Assembly: GCA_937877515.1 (NCBI GenBank)
Contig: CALFIX010000045.1
Location: 1-61,511, forward strand
Origin: an uncultured Treponema sp.
Lineage (GTDB): Bacteria; Spirochaetota; Spirochaetia; Treponematales; Treponemataceae
Reading direction: 5' to 3'
DNA length: 61,511 nt
Shown piece by piece: positions 43,572-52,341 of the stretch. The translations under genes were made by a program, and so were the position numbers. Each line of letters opens with the position of its first letter. Position 1 is the stretch's first letter. Below the pieces are notes generated by a model. It searched no databases, was not told where the DNA came from, and was given only the letters and a program-made list of their open reading frames with translations.

Positions 43572-43604
43572 ATAAAAAAGCACCCCGAACAACTCGAGGC
43601 GCTT
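43572..43604 (-). terminator. intrinsic terminator of the interrupted lipoprotein gene
   Basis: On the minus strand AAGCGCCTCGA (43604-43594), five-base loop, TCGGGGTGCTT (43588-43578) with two G-U wobbles, followed by a T-run. On the plus strand it is weaker because the wobbles become A-C mismatches. Confidence 0.6.
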
Positions 43605-43627
43605 GTGCCAGAAATCAAACGATTAAC

Positions 43628-44524
43628 TTAGAACTCTTTTACAGAAAGTGTAGAGTAAGTACGCATCAGAGCATTGTATGCCATCTGGTTGTAGTACTTA
43701 GAAAGTGCATCGTTTACTTCTAAACCTGCAGTTTCATAAGAACCAGTGAATTCATCAGACACAGGCTCTACAGTAACAGTCTTCTTGTAAACAACTTCCT
43801 TATCTACAGTATCATACACATAAATGTCGTAACTTGAGTGATATGTGAAAGTTGTCTTTGCAGGAAGCGCAAGACCGGCAACCATAGCAGCAGAAGAAGC
43901 AGCTGTAACGATTCCGCCGCCAATCATAACACCGACAGAAGCTTTTTCCATTGTGTTACCGCCGTTAACTTCATCCCACACATCTTTTCAAAGATACATT
44001 ATGCCGCCCATTGCAAGTCCGCCAAGACCAAGCGTAAGTCCTGTTGAACCAAGTCTTATGAACTTAGAATTATTTGAACTCTGTGTGTAAGTACATGAAC
44101 AGTCAGTAACAGCAGCCCATGTAACATAGCGTGAACCGCTGCGGCTCTTGTAGTTTTTCAGGTCTGCACTTGAAAAATCACCGATGTAATTGTTTGTTTT
44201 GTCGTAAGCAAGGTTAGCATCTTCAAGGTCTGAAGCAAAATTGTCAAGGCAGGTACCTTTTGCAAAATCCTTGTACCAGTCAACCTTTGTAGACTCTACA
44301 GTTTTTGTTCCGCTTCCAGTGTAATAAGTGTTCTTTGAAGAACCTGGAAGTGTGTCTGCGTCCACTTTGAATCCGATAAAATCAAATCTCGGCTCTTTAA
44401 GACCGCGTTTAACATCCTCTTTTTCAGCAACCTTAGTCATTGTCATTGCAGTTGTAGCACAAGAAGTAAATGCAAGGGATGCAGCAACTGAAAGCACAAG
44501 AATTGCTTTTCCAAATCTCTTCAT
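43628..44524 (-). pseudogene. lipoprotein gene interrupted by an in-frame TGA
   Basis: A frame opens at ATG 44524 (AAGGAT upstream; the ATG at 44533 is also in frame) and encodes a lipoprotein signal ending LAFTSC, Cys about residue 23. It runs to TGA at 43988-43990, then continues in the same frame without another stop to 43628. The join reads GGIMYL, stop, KDVWDEVNGG. A glycine-rich hydrophobic stretch lies just before the stop, and another (VGVMIGGGIVTAASSAAMVAGLAL) about 20 residues after it. The downstream part has no start signal of its own, so one gene of about 298 codons with a nonsense change is the best reading. Read-through is an alternative. Family not recognised. Confidence 0.65.
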
Positions 44525-44561
44525 AAAATCCATCCTTTTTATAAAAAATTAAAATAAAAAA

Positions 44562-46184
44562 CTAAGCATAAGGAGCCAGAATCTTTTCCAGTTTTTCACG
44601 GCCAATTATGCGCAGGAATCCTCCTAAACGAGGCCCCTGGGTCTTTCCAACCAAAGCAAGATACATGGCGTTAAAGAGCTTTTTGCTGTCCTGACCTGCA
44701 TTAGTTGCAACATCATATAATGCCTGCTGAACTCCCTTATCATCTAAGCCTTCAATTTTTGGAAGAACTTCGTCATGAACAGTTTTCAACATTGCTTCAT
44801 CAACAGAATCAAGACCTTCTGCCCTGCTAGAGTCTGTACGGAGAGCAAACTTAAAGTCTTCCGGAGCACATTCAGTTACCCAGAACCATGCACATACGCA
44901 GCGTCTTCTGAGTCGTTCCACCTGCTCCGGCTTAACATTACCTAAAGAAGCTATAACGGCATCAATGTCTCCGGAATAAGTCTGCAAAAGAGTTGTTAAA
45001 AGGCGGAAAGGAATCTGGTAAGGCATGCTGTCAGCACTGGACAGGTCTACTCCCGGCTCAATCTGACTAAGCTCATAGACACGCTTTTCGCGACGAAGAA
45101 TATCATCACTCTTAGCCTTATCTACACCGTAGGCAATGCGCTCCGTGCGGTCATAAGCCTCATACTGAGTAATTACGTCCAAGTCAAAGCTGATTGCAAA
45201 TTCGTGGTCAACTTTGTTAACTGCAAAAATGTAGCGGAGAACTTCTGGCTGATAAACCTCCAGGGCATCAACTAAAGAAATAACCTTTCCCTTGGAACTG
45301 GACATTTTTCCAGGAACACCTTTTAAAGTTACAAAGTCATACTTCATTGTAACGGGAGCATCCCACCCGTAAACTTTCTTTGACACAAGCTTTGCAGTAT
45401 CGTAACTTCCACCTGGAGAAATATGATCTTTTCCACCTGGTTCAAATACAACCTTCTCTTCGTTCCATCTCATAGGCCAGTCAACGCGCCAGCCAAGCTT
45501 AAACACAGGAGATGTACGGAGGTCACCTGTTTCTTCGTTACCACAGCTGGTACACTTGTAGCTTACGCCATATTCACCATCATAACCTGTAATTTCTGTG
45601 GTATCCTTATTACACTTAGAACAGAAGGCTGCAACAGGCCAGTAAACATCGCTGTCCTTCATCTTATGTTCGTCATCGCGGTAGTTATTAAGGCACCACT
45701 TTATTAAGTCGCGGTTCTGCAAAGCTTTTTTCATGCCCTCTGCATAACGGTTTGCTCTGTAACGGCTTGCCTGATACAAAAATTCAGGGTGAATTCCAAC
45801 ACGTGGAAGCTGAGTCTCAATGTCCACCTCATGATGACGGGCATAGTTTTCATCACGACCAAAAGTATCAGGAACCATTGTAATAGGATAGCGGAGATAT
45901 TTTTCCAAAACTTCAGGCTTTGGCATATTGCCGGGAACTTTTCTGAACACGTCATTGTCGTCCCAGGAATAAATAAAGCGGACTTTCTTACCACGGTCAC
46001 GCAAAGCACGTACAATTAAATCTACAGTAATAATTTCGCGGAAGTTACCTATGTGAACAGTTCCACTTGGTGTAATTCCAGAAGCACAAGTATAGCTTTC
46101 TAATTCGCCCTTTTCCTTTATAATCCGGGCAGCCTGCAAGTCGGCCCAATGGCATAATGATTTTTCGTCTCTTTCGTTACTCAT
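44562..46184 (-). CDS. lysS: lysyl-tRNA synthetase, class I
   Basis: 540 residues of the archaeal-type class I LysRS (LysK), which spirochaetes use instead of the common class II enzyme. The Rossmann signatures are HIGN within SGTVHIGNFRE and KMSSSKG within GKMSSSKGKVISL. Two Cys pairs (CSKC and CTSC, about 187-215) suggest a zinc site. The C-terminal alpha-helical cage binds the anticodon. A TTGATT-N17-TATAAT promoter with a GC-rich discriminator ends nine bases before the ATG; no Shine-Dalgarno is seen, so the leader would be very short. Confidence 0.96.
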   Translation of the reverse strand: MSNERDEKSLCHWADLQAARIIKEKGELESYTCASGITPSGTVHIGNFREIITVDLIVRALRDRGKKVRFIYSWDDNDVFRKVPGNMPKPEVLEKYLRYPITMVPDTFGRDENYARHHEVDIETQLPRVGIHPEFLYQASRYRANRYAEGMKKALQNRDLIKWCLNNYRDDEHKMKDSDVYWPVAAFCSKCNKDTTEITGYDGEYGVSYKCTSCGNEETGDLRTSPVFKLGWRVDWPMRWNEEKVVFEPGGKDHISPGGSYDTAKLVSKKVYGWDAPVTMKYDFVTLKGVPGKMSSSKGKVISLVDALEVYQPEVLRYIFAVNKVDHEFAISFDLDVITQYEAYDRTERIAYGVDKAKSDDILRREKRVYELSQIEPGVDLSSADSMPYQIPFRLLTTLLQTYSGDIDAVIASLGNVKPEQVERLRRRCVCAWFWVTECAPEDFKFALRTDSSRAEGLDSVDEAMLKTVHDEVLPKIEGLDDKGVQQALYDVATNAGQDSKKLFNAMYLALVGKTQGPRLGGFLRIIGREKLEKILAPYA

Positions 46185-46193
46185 AGTGGCGCG

Positions 46194-46222
46194 ATTATAG
46201 CAAATTACAAGGGTTTAATCAA
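46194..46222 (-). promoter_or_regulatory. promoter of lysS, near-leaderless, GC-rich discriminator
   Basis: Minus strand: TTGATT (46222-46217), 17 bases, TATAAT (46199-46194), then CGCGCCACT and the ATG. Predicted leader length is zero to four bases. Confidence 0.65.
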
Positions 46223-46265
46223 ACTTTTTTGGACGAAACACACCTAAAGAGAGAAAATTTATGCG

Positions 46266-46320
46266 ATAAACTAAAGGACGGCATTACACTTTCGCTGTGT
46301 CATGCCGTCCCTTAGTTTTA
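46266..46320. repeat. long hairpin adjacent to dispersed repeat C
   Basis: Arms of about 24 bases (CTAAAGGACGGCATTACAC against GTGTCATGCCGTCCCTTAG) pair with only a few mismatches around a TTTCGC loop. It sits four bases before the dispersed repeat. No T-run suggests a simple terminator. It may be a mobile palindrome or a fragment of a composite repeat. Confidence 0.65.
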
Positions 46321-46323
46321 TAC

Positions 46324-46393
46324 AAGTTCCCTGCTTTGCGTGGCTTCGGTCGCAGGCGACTGGCTTCGCCACCACTCCAATCAGGCGTAGGTT
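46324..46393 (+). repeat. dispersed intergenic repeat, copy C
   Basis: CAAGTTCCCTGCTTTGCG to CTCCAATCAGGCGTAGG; near-identical to copy B at 20799-20872. Again it lies between divergent genes, upstream of a promoter. Confidence 0.8.
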
Positions 46394-46414
46394 CATCATA
46401 AAATTACTTACTTA

Positions 46415-46443
46415 TTGAGAAATCAGCATTTCTTTTGTATACT
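46415..46443 (+). promoter_or_regulatory. promoter of the first phosphohexomutase gene
   Basis: TTGAGA (46415-46420), 17 bases, TATACT (46438-46443), 11 bases, ATG 46455. The leader would be about five bases, so the AAGG at 46445 probably lies upstream of the transcript start. Confidence 0.65.
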
Positions 46444-46454
46444 CAAGGCTAAGT

Positions 46455-48308
46455 ATGGAACACAAAATGATTCTCTCTGCGTCAGGATGGCGCAAGGTAT
46501 TTGTACAAAGCGGAAACGAAGAAGACACTTCTTCAGAAATCGGTAAGGAAAACACGGCTCTAGCAGCTTTAATTGCAGAAAGTTTTGCAGAATACATGAC
46601 GGAACGAACAGGTAAGGCTTTCCCAACTGTCGCAATAGGAATGGACACACGTCCTACAGGCACAGAAATTGCAGAAGCCGTACTAAAGGTTCTGTGTGAA
46701 AAAAAATTCAACATACACTTCACCGGCATAATTTCTGCTCCAGAAATATTTTCATACGCAAGAAGTTTAGACGGATTTTTATACATTTCTGCAAGCCACA
46801 ATCCCATAGGACACAATGGCATAAAATTCGGAATGAATGATGGCGGCGTAATAGATGCAGAAGAAGCTAAAAAACTTTCTGACATATTTAAAGAAAAATG
46901 TGCTTCTCCAGATGCAGAAAGTCACGCAGAAAAGCTTCTAAGCCTAAAAGACAACGACATCTTAGACACAGTGCATCAAAATCAGATGAGGTACAAAAAA
47001 GAAGCTCTAGAAGCCTACGAGTCCTTCATACGCACTGTAATAACCGGAAGCACAAATAAAGAAATTCAAGATTCAATTTTTAGTTACATAAAAAACGCAT
47101 CAAAAGAAAACACACTTTCAATTGCCTGCGACATGAACGGTTCTTCCCGCACGTTATCAATAGACAAAAACTTCATACCGTCTTTAGGCTTAAACTTTTA
47201 TCCGTTTAATAACGAGCCTGGTAAAATAGCACACGCAATAATTCCCGAACCTGAAAATCTGGTTCACTGTGCAAATGTAATAAACGACATGCAAGCTGAC
47301 GGCGACAGAAGCGTAACTCTAGGTTACATGCCGGACTGTGACGGCGACAGAGGAAACTTAGTTTACTGGGACTCAAAAGAAAACGAAGCAAAACCAATAA
47401 AAGCTCAGGAAGTATTTGCTCTCTGCGTTGTTGCAGAAACAGCTTTTGAATTCTGGAAAAATGAAAACATAAAACCCCGCGGTCTTTTAAATAAAGCAAA
47501 AAATATAAATGGCGAAAAGCTTGCAGTCTGTGTAAACTGCCCTACCTCCATGCGAATAGATTCAATCTGCAGAAGTTTTAACACAGACATCTTCCGTGCA
47601 GAAGTTGGAGAAGCAAATGTCGTAAACCTTGCCCGCGAAAAAAGAAAAGAAGGTTACACTGTACGAATTCTTGGCGAAGGAAGCAATGGAGGAAACATAA
47701 CACACCCTTCCTGCGTCCGCGACCCTCTTGCAACCTTATTTGCAATCGTAAAGCTCTTAACTATCCGAGACGTTAAAAATTCAGACGGAACAGTTTCTAA
47801 GGGCCTTTTTCACATTTGGTGCGAAAAATCAAATCAGGAATTCCGCTACAAAAATGATTTTACCCTTCTAGACGTGCTGGAAAGCCTTCCAAAATACAAG
47901 ACAACAGGCGTCAGCGAAGAAAGAGCCGTATTAAAAATAGAAAGCGAAGACAAGGGACTTTTAAAAGACAGATTTAAAACTATCTTCTTAAAAGAATGGG
48001 AAAATCACAAAGAAGAAATGGAAGCCATCTACGGAATAAAAAGTTTTAAGGCTGTTCTTACAAACGGAACAAAGGAACGCTTTGCAAAAGAAAACGAAAG
48101 CTGGAACAACTCAAGCGGAGGCTTAAAAATTCTATTTTACAATGCAGAAGAAAACCCGATTGCATTTATATGGATGAGGGCAAGCGGAACAGAACCGGTC
48201 TTCAGGGTAATGTGCGACATTCAAGGTGAAGAAGAAAGTGCAGAACGCTCTCTTTTACGCTGGGAAACAAGCATGATTAAAAAGGCTGATACAGTTGCAA
48301 ACTGCTAA
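46455..48308 (+). CDS. phosphohexomutase (phosphoglucomutase/phosphomannomutase superfamily)
   Basis: Interconverts hexose 1- and 6-phosphates. 617 residues, longer than the usual 450-580. The phosphoserine loop is SASHNP (about 114-119), metal-binding loop DCDGDR, sugar-specificity loop GEGSNGGN, and phosphate-binding loop RASGTEP. All four catalytic loops are intact. GEGSN in place of the GEMSG/GEESG motif is unusual and may mean a different sugar. It is followed by a second mutase of a different subgroup with its own promoter, so the two are likely not redundant. Confidence 0.9.
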   Translation: MEHKMILSASGWRKVFVQSGNEEDTSSEIGKENTALAALIAESFAEYMTERTGKAFPTVAIGMDTRPTGTEIAEAVLKVLCEKKFNIHFTGIISAPEIFSYARSLDGFLYISASHNPIGHNGIKFGMNDGGVIDAEEAKKLSDIFKEKCASPDAESHAEKLLSLKDNDILDTVHQNQMRYKKEALEAYESFIRTVITGSTNKEIQDSIFSYIKNASKENTLSIACDMNGSSRTLSIDKNFIPSLGLNFYPFNNEPGKIAHAIIPEPENLVHCANVINDMQADGDRSVTLGYMPDCDGDRGNLVYWDSKENEAKPIKAQEVFALCVVAETAFEFWKNENIKPRGLLNKAKNINGEKLAVCVNCPTSMRIDSICRSFNTDIFRAEVGEANVVNLAREKRKEGYTVRILGEGSNGGNITHPSCVRDPLATLFAIVKLLTIRDVKNSDGTVSKGLFHIWCEKSNQEFRYKNDFTLLDVLESLPKYKTTGVSEERAVLKIESEDKGLLKDRFKTIFLKEWENHKEEMEAIYGIKSFKAVLTNGTKERFAKENESWNNSSGGLKILFYNAEENPIAFIWMRASGTEPVFRVMCDIQGEEESAERSLLRWETSMIKKADTVANC

Positions 48309-48324
48309 CAAAATCTGCTATACT
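48295..48324 (+). promoter_or_regulatory. promoter of the second phosphohexomutase gene
   Basis: TTGCAA (48295-48300), 18 bases, TATACT (48319-48324). The -35 overlaps the last codons of the preceding gene. AAGGGGGA (48359-48366) is the ribosome-binding site for ATG 48372. Confidence 0.65.
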
Positions 48325-48371
48325 TTCGGCATATCTATAAAAAGAAACATATACCTTCAAGGGGGAAATAA

Positions 48372-50132
48372 ATGGAAAAAACAGAAATCTTAGAAAAAGC
48401 AAAGCAGTACATTCAGGAAGAAACTGACATTGCATTTAGAAAGGAAGTAGAAGAACTTGTTTCTGCATCAGATGACGAAAAAGTTTTAAAAGAACTTGAA
48501 GACCGTTTTTACCAGAGCCTTGAATTTGGCACTGCCGGTTTACGTGGAGTTATGGGTGGCGGAACAAACCGCATGAACTCCCTAAATGTTTCCAAGGCAA
48601 CACAAGGACTTGCAAACTACATTCTAAAGGCTTTCCCGGAAGAAGCAAAAAATGGAACTTTAAGTGCATGTATCGCTTACGACAGCCGCCACAATCACGA
48701 TAAATTTTCAGACATTACGGCACGCGTATTAGCTGCTAACGGCATTAAGGCTTACCTTTTTACAAGCTTACGCCCTACACCAGAGCTTAGCTTTGCAATC
48801 CGCACATTAGGCTGTAAAACTGGTGTTGTTGTAACGGCAAGCCATAATCCTCCACAGTACAACGGTTATAAAGCATACTGGGAAGACGGTGCACAGGTTG
48901 CAGAACCTCATGACAAAAAAATCATTGACGAAGTAAATGCTGTAAAAGAAGTAAAGCTTATAAGCCGCGAAGAAGGCATTGCTTCCGGTAAAATTGTCTT
49001 AATAGACAAAGAAATAGACGACAAGTACCAGGCTATGATAAAGGCAAACCTTTACCGTCCGGAACTTATTAAAGAAAAGGCAAGCAGCGTAAAAGTTGTG
49101 TACACACCTTTGCACGGAACAGGTGCAATGCACGTAGAAAAAGTTTTAGGAGATTTAGGACTTAACGTAATAACAGTTCCAGAACAGCGCGAAGGAAACG
49201 GCGACTTCCCGACTGTAGAAAAACCAAATCCAGAAGAAGCTCCGGCTCTTAAAATGGCTGTAGAACTTGCAAAAAAAGAAAAGGCCGACATTGTTATGGC
49301 AACAGATCCGGATGCAGACCGCTTTGGAACAGCTTTCCCGGACAAAGACGGAAACTACGTTCTTGTTTCCGGAAACCAGATGGGTGCCCTCTTAACAGAC
49401 TACATTCTTCTTTCTAAAAAAGAATTCAACAAGATGCCAAAAGATCCTGTGCTTGTTCGTTCAATAGTTACAAGCCCTTTCGTAGACAAGATTGCAGAAA
49501 GCTACGGGGTAAGTGTTCAGGAATGTCTTACAGGCTTTAAGTGGATTGCACACTACGAAAATGAATATGAAAAACAAGGCTACAATCGCTACGCATTTGG
49601 TTTTGAAGAAAGCTACGGTTACCTTGTAGAAACAGAAGTTCGTGACAAAGACGGTGTTTCTGCAGCTGCAATGTGTGCAGAAATGACTCTATATTGGGCA
49701 AGCAAGGGAAAAAGCTTACTTGACCGCATGAACGAACTCTATGCACAATTTGGTGTATACTGCGACGGACAAATAAACCAGTACTTCCCAGGAATCGAAG
49801 GGCCTGGAATAATGAAAGGCATTATGTCTCGTCTTCGCGAAGACGGTTTAAAAACTCTTGGCGGAAAAAAAGTATTAAAAATCCGCGACGTCCTGCAGCA
49901 GGTTCAGTTTGACCCGGCAAATCCTGGTGTAAAAGAAAGTCTTGAATGGCCAAAGAGCAACGTATTGCAGTTCATGCTTGAAGGTGGCACAATGGTAAGT
50001 GCTCGTCCTAGCGGAACAGAGCCAAAGATAAAGTTCTACATAAATGCAACTGCTCCAGAAGCAAAAGAAGCAGAAGAGCTTTGTGCAAAAATTAAAGCAG
50101 AGCTTCAGGCAGTCTTAGACTCTGCAAAGTAA
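48372..50132 (+). CDS. phospho-sugar mutase (PgcA-like phosphoglucomutase)
   Basis: 586 residues, the standard size of the alpha-phosphoglucomutase PgcA/PGM2 group. Phosphoserine loop TASHNPPQYNGYK, metal loop ATDPDADRFG, specificity loop GFEESYGY and phosphate loop ARPSGTEPKIKFY are intact. The GTAGLRGVMGGGTNRMN near residue 55 is typical for this subgroup. It most likely makes glucose-1-phosphate for sugar-nucleotide synthesis or glycogen use. Strong AAGGGGGA site and own promoter. The exonuclease gene follows after 12 bases. Confidence 0.94.
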   Translation: MEKTEILEKAKQYIQEETDIAFRKEVEELVSASDDEKVLKELEDRFYQSLEFGTAGLRGVMGGGTNRMNSLNVSKATQGLANYILKAFPEEAKNGTLSACIAYDSRHNHDKFSDITARVLAANGIKAYLFTSLRPTPELSFAIRTLGCKTGVVVTASHNPPQYNGYKAYWEDGAQVAEPHDKKIIDEVNAVKEVKLISREEGIASGKIVLIDKEIDDKYQAMIKANLYRPELIKEKASSVKVVYTPLHGTGAMHVEKVLGDLGLNVITVPEQREGNGDFPTVEKPNPEEAPALKMAVELAKKEKADIVMATDPDADRFGTAFPDKDGNYVLVSGNQMGALLTDYILLSKKEFNKMPKDPVLVRSIVTSPFVDKIAESYGVSVQECLTGFKWIAHYENEYEKQGYNRYAFGFEESYGYLVETEVRDKDGVSAAAMCAEMTLYWASKGKSLLDRMNELYAQFGVYCDGQINQYFPGIEGPGIMKGIMSRLREDGLKTLGGKKVLKIRDVLQQVQFDPANPGVKESLEWPKSNVLQFMLEGGTMVSARPSGTEPKIKFYINATAPEAKEAEELCAKIKAELQAVLDSAK

Positions 50133-50144
50133 GAGAAAATAAAA

Positions 50145-50822
50145 ATGGCTCAGACTGGCGGTAAAGAAAATCTTTTTAAGGACTATAAACACTTAGCCCG
50201 TGAATATTACTCGGGTACAGTGTTTATAGCCTTTGATACAGAAACAACAGGTCTTCATGCAAGCTCTGACTTTCTTATGGAAGTTGGAGCAGTAAAGTTT
50301 ACCTGCGAGGGGGAAGTCAGCCGCTACGACCAGCTTATAAAGCCGCCAGTTCCCATTACACCTTTTTTAACAAATCTGACACACATAACAAATGAAATGG
50401 TTTTAGACAAACCTTATGCATCAAAAGCATTGCCAGACTTTATGCGCTTTTTAGGTGACAGCAAGGCAATCCTGGTTGCACACAACGCTCCGTTTGACCT
50501 GGGCTTTGTAAACACAGAACTCGGCCGAATGAATTACCCTGCAATTCCTAACAAGTGCATAGACACGCTACAGCTTGCCCGTTGGGCTTACCCAGAATTT
50601 TCTAAAGAAAAAGAAAGCGGTCAATACAAGCTTCAATCTCTTGCAAAACGCTTTAATATAGATGTTCTGCAGGCACACAGGGCAGATGACGATGCAAGAG
50701 TCTGTATGGAACTTTTTAAGCAGATTCTAAAAGACACAATGCATTTACAAAAAGACTATAACATTCACTCAGACACAAACAGCTTACAGAATGCAAGCAT
50801 TTTACAGCAAGAACTTTTTTAA
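50145..50822 (+). CDS. DnaQ-type 3'-5' exonuclease (DEDDh)
   Basis: 225 residues, a stand-alone exonuclease domain like the epsilon subunit of DNA polymerase III. Motif Exo I is FIAFDTETTGLHASS, Exo II is HNAPFDLGFV, Exo III is HRADDDARVC, giving all DEDDh acidic residues and the His. Without a polymerase-binding tail visible it could be DnaQ itself or an RNase T-like enzyme. It follows the mutase gene after 12 bases with a weak A-rich ribosome-binding region. Confidence 0.9.
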   Translation: MAQTGGKENLFKDYKHLAREYYSGTVFIAFDTETTGLHASSDFLMEVGAVKFTCEGEVSRYDQLIKPPVPITPFLTNLTHITNEMVLDKPYASKALPDFMRFLGDSKAILVAHNAPFDLGFVNTELGRMNYPAIPNKCIDTLQLARWAYPEFSKEKESGQYKLQSLAKRFNIDVLQAHRADDDARVCMELFKQILKDTMHLQKDYNIHSDTNSLQNASILQQELF

Positions 50823-50833
50823 CTTTAGGACAT

Positions 50834-50860
50834 AAAAAAAACCGCTCCAAATAAGAGCGG
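50834..50860 (-). terminator. intrinsic terminator of the small membrane protein gene
   Basis: CCGCTC (50842-50847) pairs with GAGCGG (50855-50860). On the minus strand it is followed by eight T. Confidence 0.85.
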
Positions 50861-50874
50861 ACTATTCAAAAGCT

Positions 50875-51096
50875 TTAAGCGTTAATAACGCGCCAGATTT
50901 TACCTTTAACAATAAGAAGAATAAAATCTACAACCCAAATAAGGTTCCAGCCTAAAAGAAAACGAACCAAAGCTGCAACAATTTTACCATCCATAATGCG
51001 CTGAATAATTCCTAAGATAGGACCTAAGAAGATGCACAAAATTACACTTACAATGCGAGGAAGACCAAAGTAGTCTTTTCCACCCTTTTTTGCCAT
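50875..51096 (-). CDS. small two-helix membrane protein (YqaE/Pmp3-like)
   Basis: 73 residues. A short basic N-terminus (MAKKGGKDYFGLPR) is followed by two membrane helices (about 14-36 and 42-66). The LGPILGI and WNLIWVVDFILLIVKGK phrases loosely recall YqaE/Pmp3 stress-related proteolipids, but I would not insist on that family. AAGGAG is well placed before the ATG, a promoter is visible (CTTATA/GATCAA on the plus strand, 18 apart), and a clean terminator follows, so it is a real single-gene unit. Confidence 0.8.
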   Translation of the reverse strand: MAKKGGKDYFGLPRIVSVILCIFLGPILGIIQRIMDGKIVAALVRFLLGWNLIWVVDFILLIVKGKIWRVINA

Positions 51097-51117
51097 AAAA
51101 AACTCCTTCTGTTTTTA

Positions 51118-51147
51118 CTTATAGTAATTATTGTAAGCCTAGATCAA
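51118..51147 (-). promoter_or_regulatory. promoter of the small membrane protein gene
   Basis: Minus strand: TTGATC (51147-51142), 18 bases, TATAAG (51123-51118). Confidence 0.5.
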
Positions 51148-51217
51148 GACATTTTCAACAATTTTTTTCACTTTTCACATCCAGAGAACTTTTCAATCTG
51201 ATGCATTGCCCGGACTA

Positions 51218-52279
51218 TCATCCTCTTGGAGCTTTTGCAGGATCAATCGGATTACTTTTCTGGAACACCATAAGCGAAATCTGACTGGTACCCTTTATGC
51301 TGTCTGTTCCTGCAGTACCTAAAGTGTCTCCAAACACTACGTAGTCTCCCTTCTTTACACTGATGGAGCCAAGACCGGAATAAACATAAATATGCCCTGT
51401 CTTAGACTGAACAAAAACAACCTGTCCATAACCTCTATAGTTTCCAACATACATAACTGTTCCTGCTCGTATTGCAGTAACGCTTTCATTTTTCTTTGCA
51501 CTAAGCTGAACACCGCTAACCTTACCTGTCATATACGTAACAGTAGGATTTTTTACAGGCCATGCAAGAGTAGAATCTCCAGTCTTGTTAGTATATTTTC
51601 TAGGATCATTGGAAGGTAAATCCGGCAGGGTTGCATTTTTTGTATCTACGATTGTTGCAGGTATTTTTAATTTTCCACCGGCCTTTAAATCTTTTTCATC
51701 TTTAAGATCATTAAGAGATTTTAGTTCATCAACTGTAATTCCATTAATTTTTGCAATACTATAAAGGGTATCTCCCTTTTGCACAGTGTACGTATCATAT
51801 TTTCTATTTTCTCCAGTCATGGAGTCAGCCTTAACATTATTTTCCCCTTTTACAGAAGCATTTTTAGAATTTTTCTTTGGAATGGAAATTGTTTGACCGA
51901 CTTTTATAACATCATTTTTTGTCATGCCGTTCGCACTTAAAAGTTCGTCAACATTAACATTGTAGAGCCTGCTTATGCTATACAAAGTTTCGCCTTTCTG
52001 TACTGTATGAACATCAAATTGATCTAAAGCTTCTTTTTTTGCAGGAATTTTTAATGACTGACCGGCTTTTATAACGTCATTTTTTAACATTCCATTTACA
52101 CTTAATAATTCATCAACACTAACATTGTATTCACGACTTATTGAATATAAAGTTTCTCCAGGTTTTACAACATGTGTTAACTCTTCTGAAAAACAAAAGA
52201 AATCAACAAAAAAAACAGTCAAAAGAAGAGAAATTATACGTTTACATAAAGCTTTCTTATCAAAAAAAAATAGAGACAT
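51218..52279 (-). CDS. triple-LysM protein with degenerate LytM (M23) domain
   Basis: About 353 residues. I prefer ATG 52279 because AGAGG lies seven bases before it; ATG 52285 is also in frame. A signal or anchor helix (about 15-32) is followed by three LysM repeats with near-identical starts (VKPGETLYSISREYNV, VQKGETLYSISRLYNV, VQKGDTLYSIAKINGI). A C-terminal M23-like domain follows. Zinc ligands are missing: the HxxxD site reads GVQLSA and the HxH site reads QISLMVF. Such domains (EnvC/NlpD type) activate amidases instead of cutting. The start region lies in a terminator-like hairpin downstream of dapB. Confidence 0.85.
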   Translation of the reverse strand: MSLFFFDKKALCKRIISLLLTVFFVDFFCFSEELTHVVKPGETLYSISREYNVSVDELLSVNGMLKNDVIKAGQSLKIPAKKEALDQFDVHTVQKGETLYSISRLYNVNVDELLSANGMTKNDVIKVGQTISIPKKNSKNASVKGENNVKADSMTGENRKYDTYTVQKGDTLYSIAKINGITVDELKSLNDLKDEKDLKAGGKLKIPATIVDTKNATLPDLPSNDPRKYTNKTGDSTLAWPVKNPTVTYMTGKVSGVQLSAKKNESVTAIRAGTVMYVGNYRGYGQVVFVQSKTGHIYVYSGLGSISVKKGDYVVFGDTLGTAGTDSIKGTSQISLMVFQKSNPIDPAKAPRG

Positions 52280-52296
52280 TTTCATGCCTCTATTTT
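52262..52296 (-). terminator. terminator-like hairpin spanning the LysM gene start
   Basis: AAAATAGAG (52296-52288, minus strand) pairs with CTCTATTTT (52275-52267), with three further inner pairs, and is followed by T residues. It would terminate the lysC-dapB transcript, yet it also contains the ribosome-binding AGAGG and both possible ATGs of the LysM gene, whose first codons read the T-run as Phe. Confidence 0.65.
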
Positions 52297-52341
52297 CGGT
52301 ATAAACGCATTTTTTGATTAGAAAATTATCATTAAAAAAAA

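Noticed and set aside
43988..43990. TGA as a selenocysteine codon
   Set aside because: The downstream stem is only four or five pairs, the protein is a lipoprotein of no redox family, and no Sec machinery is in view.
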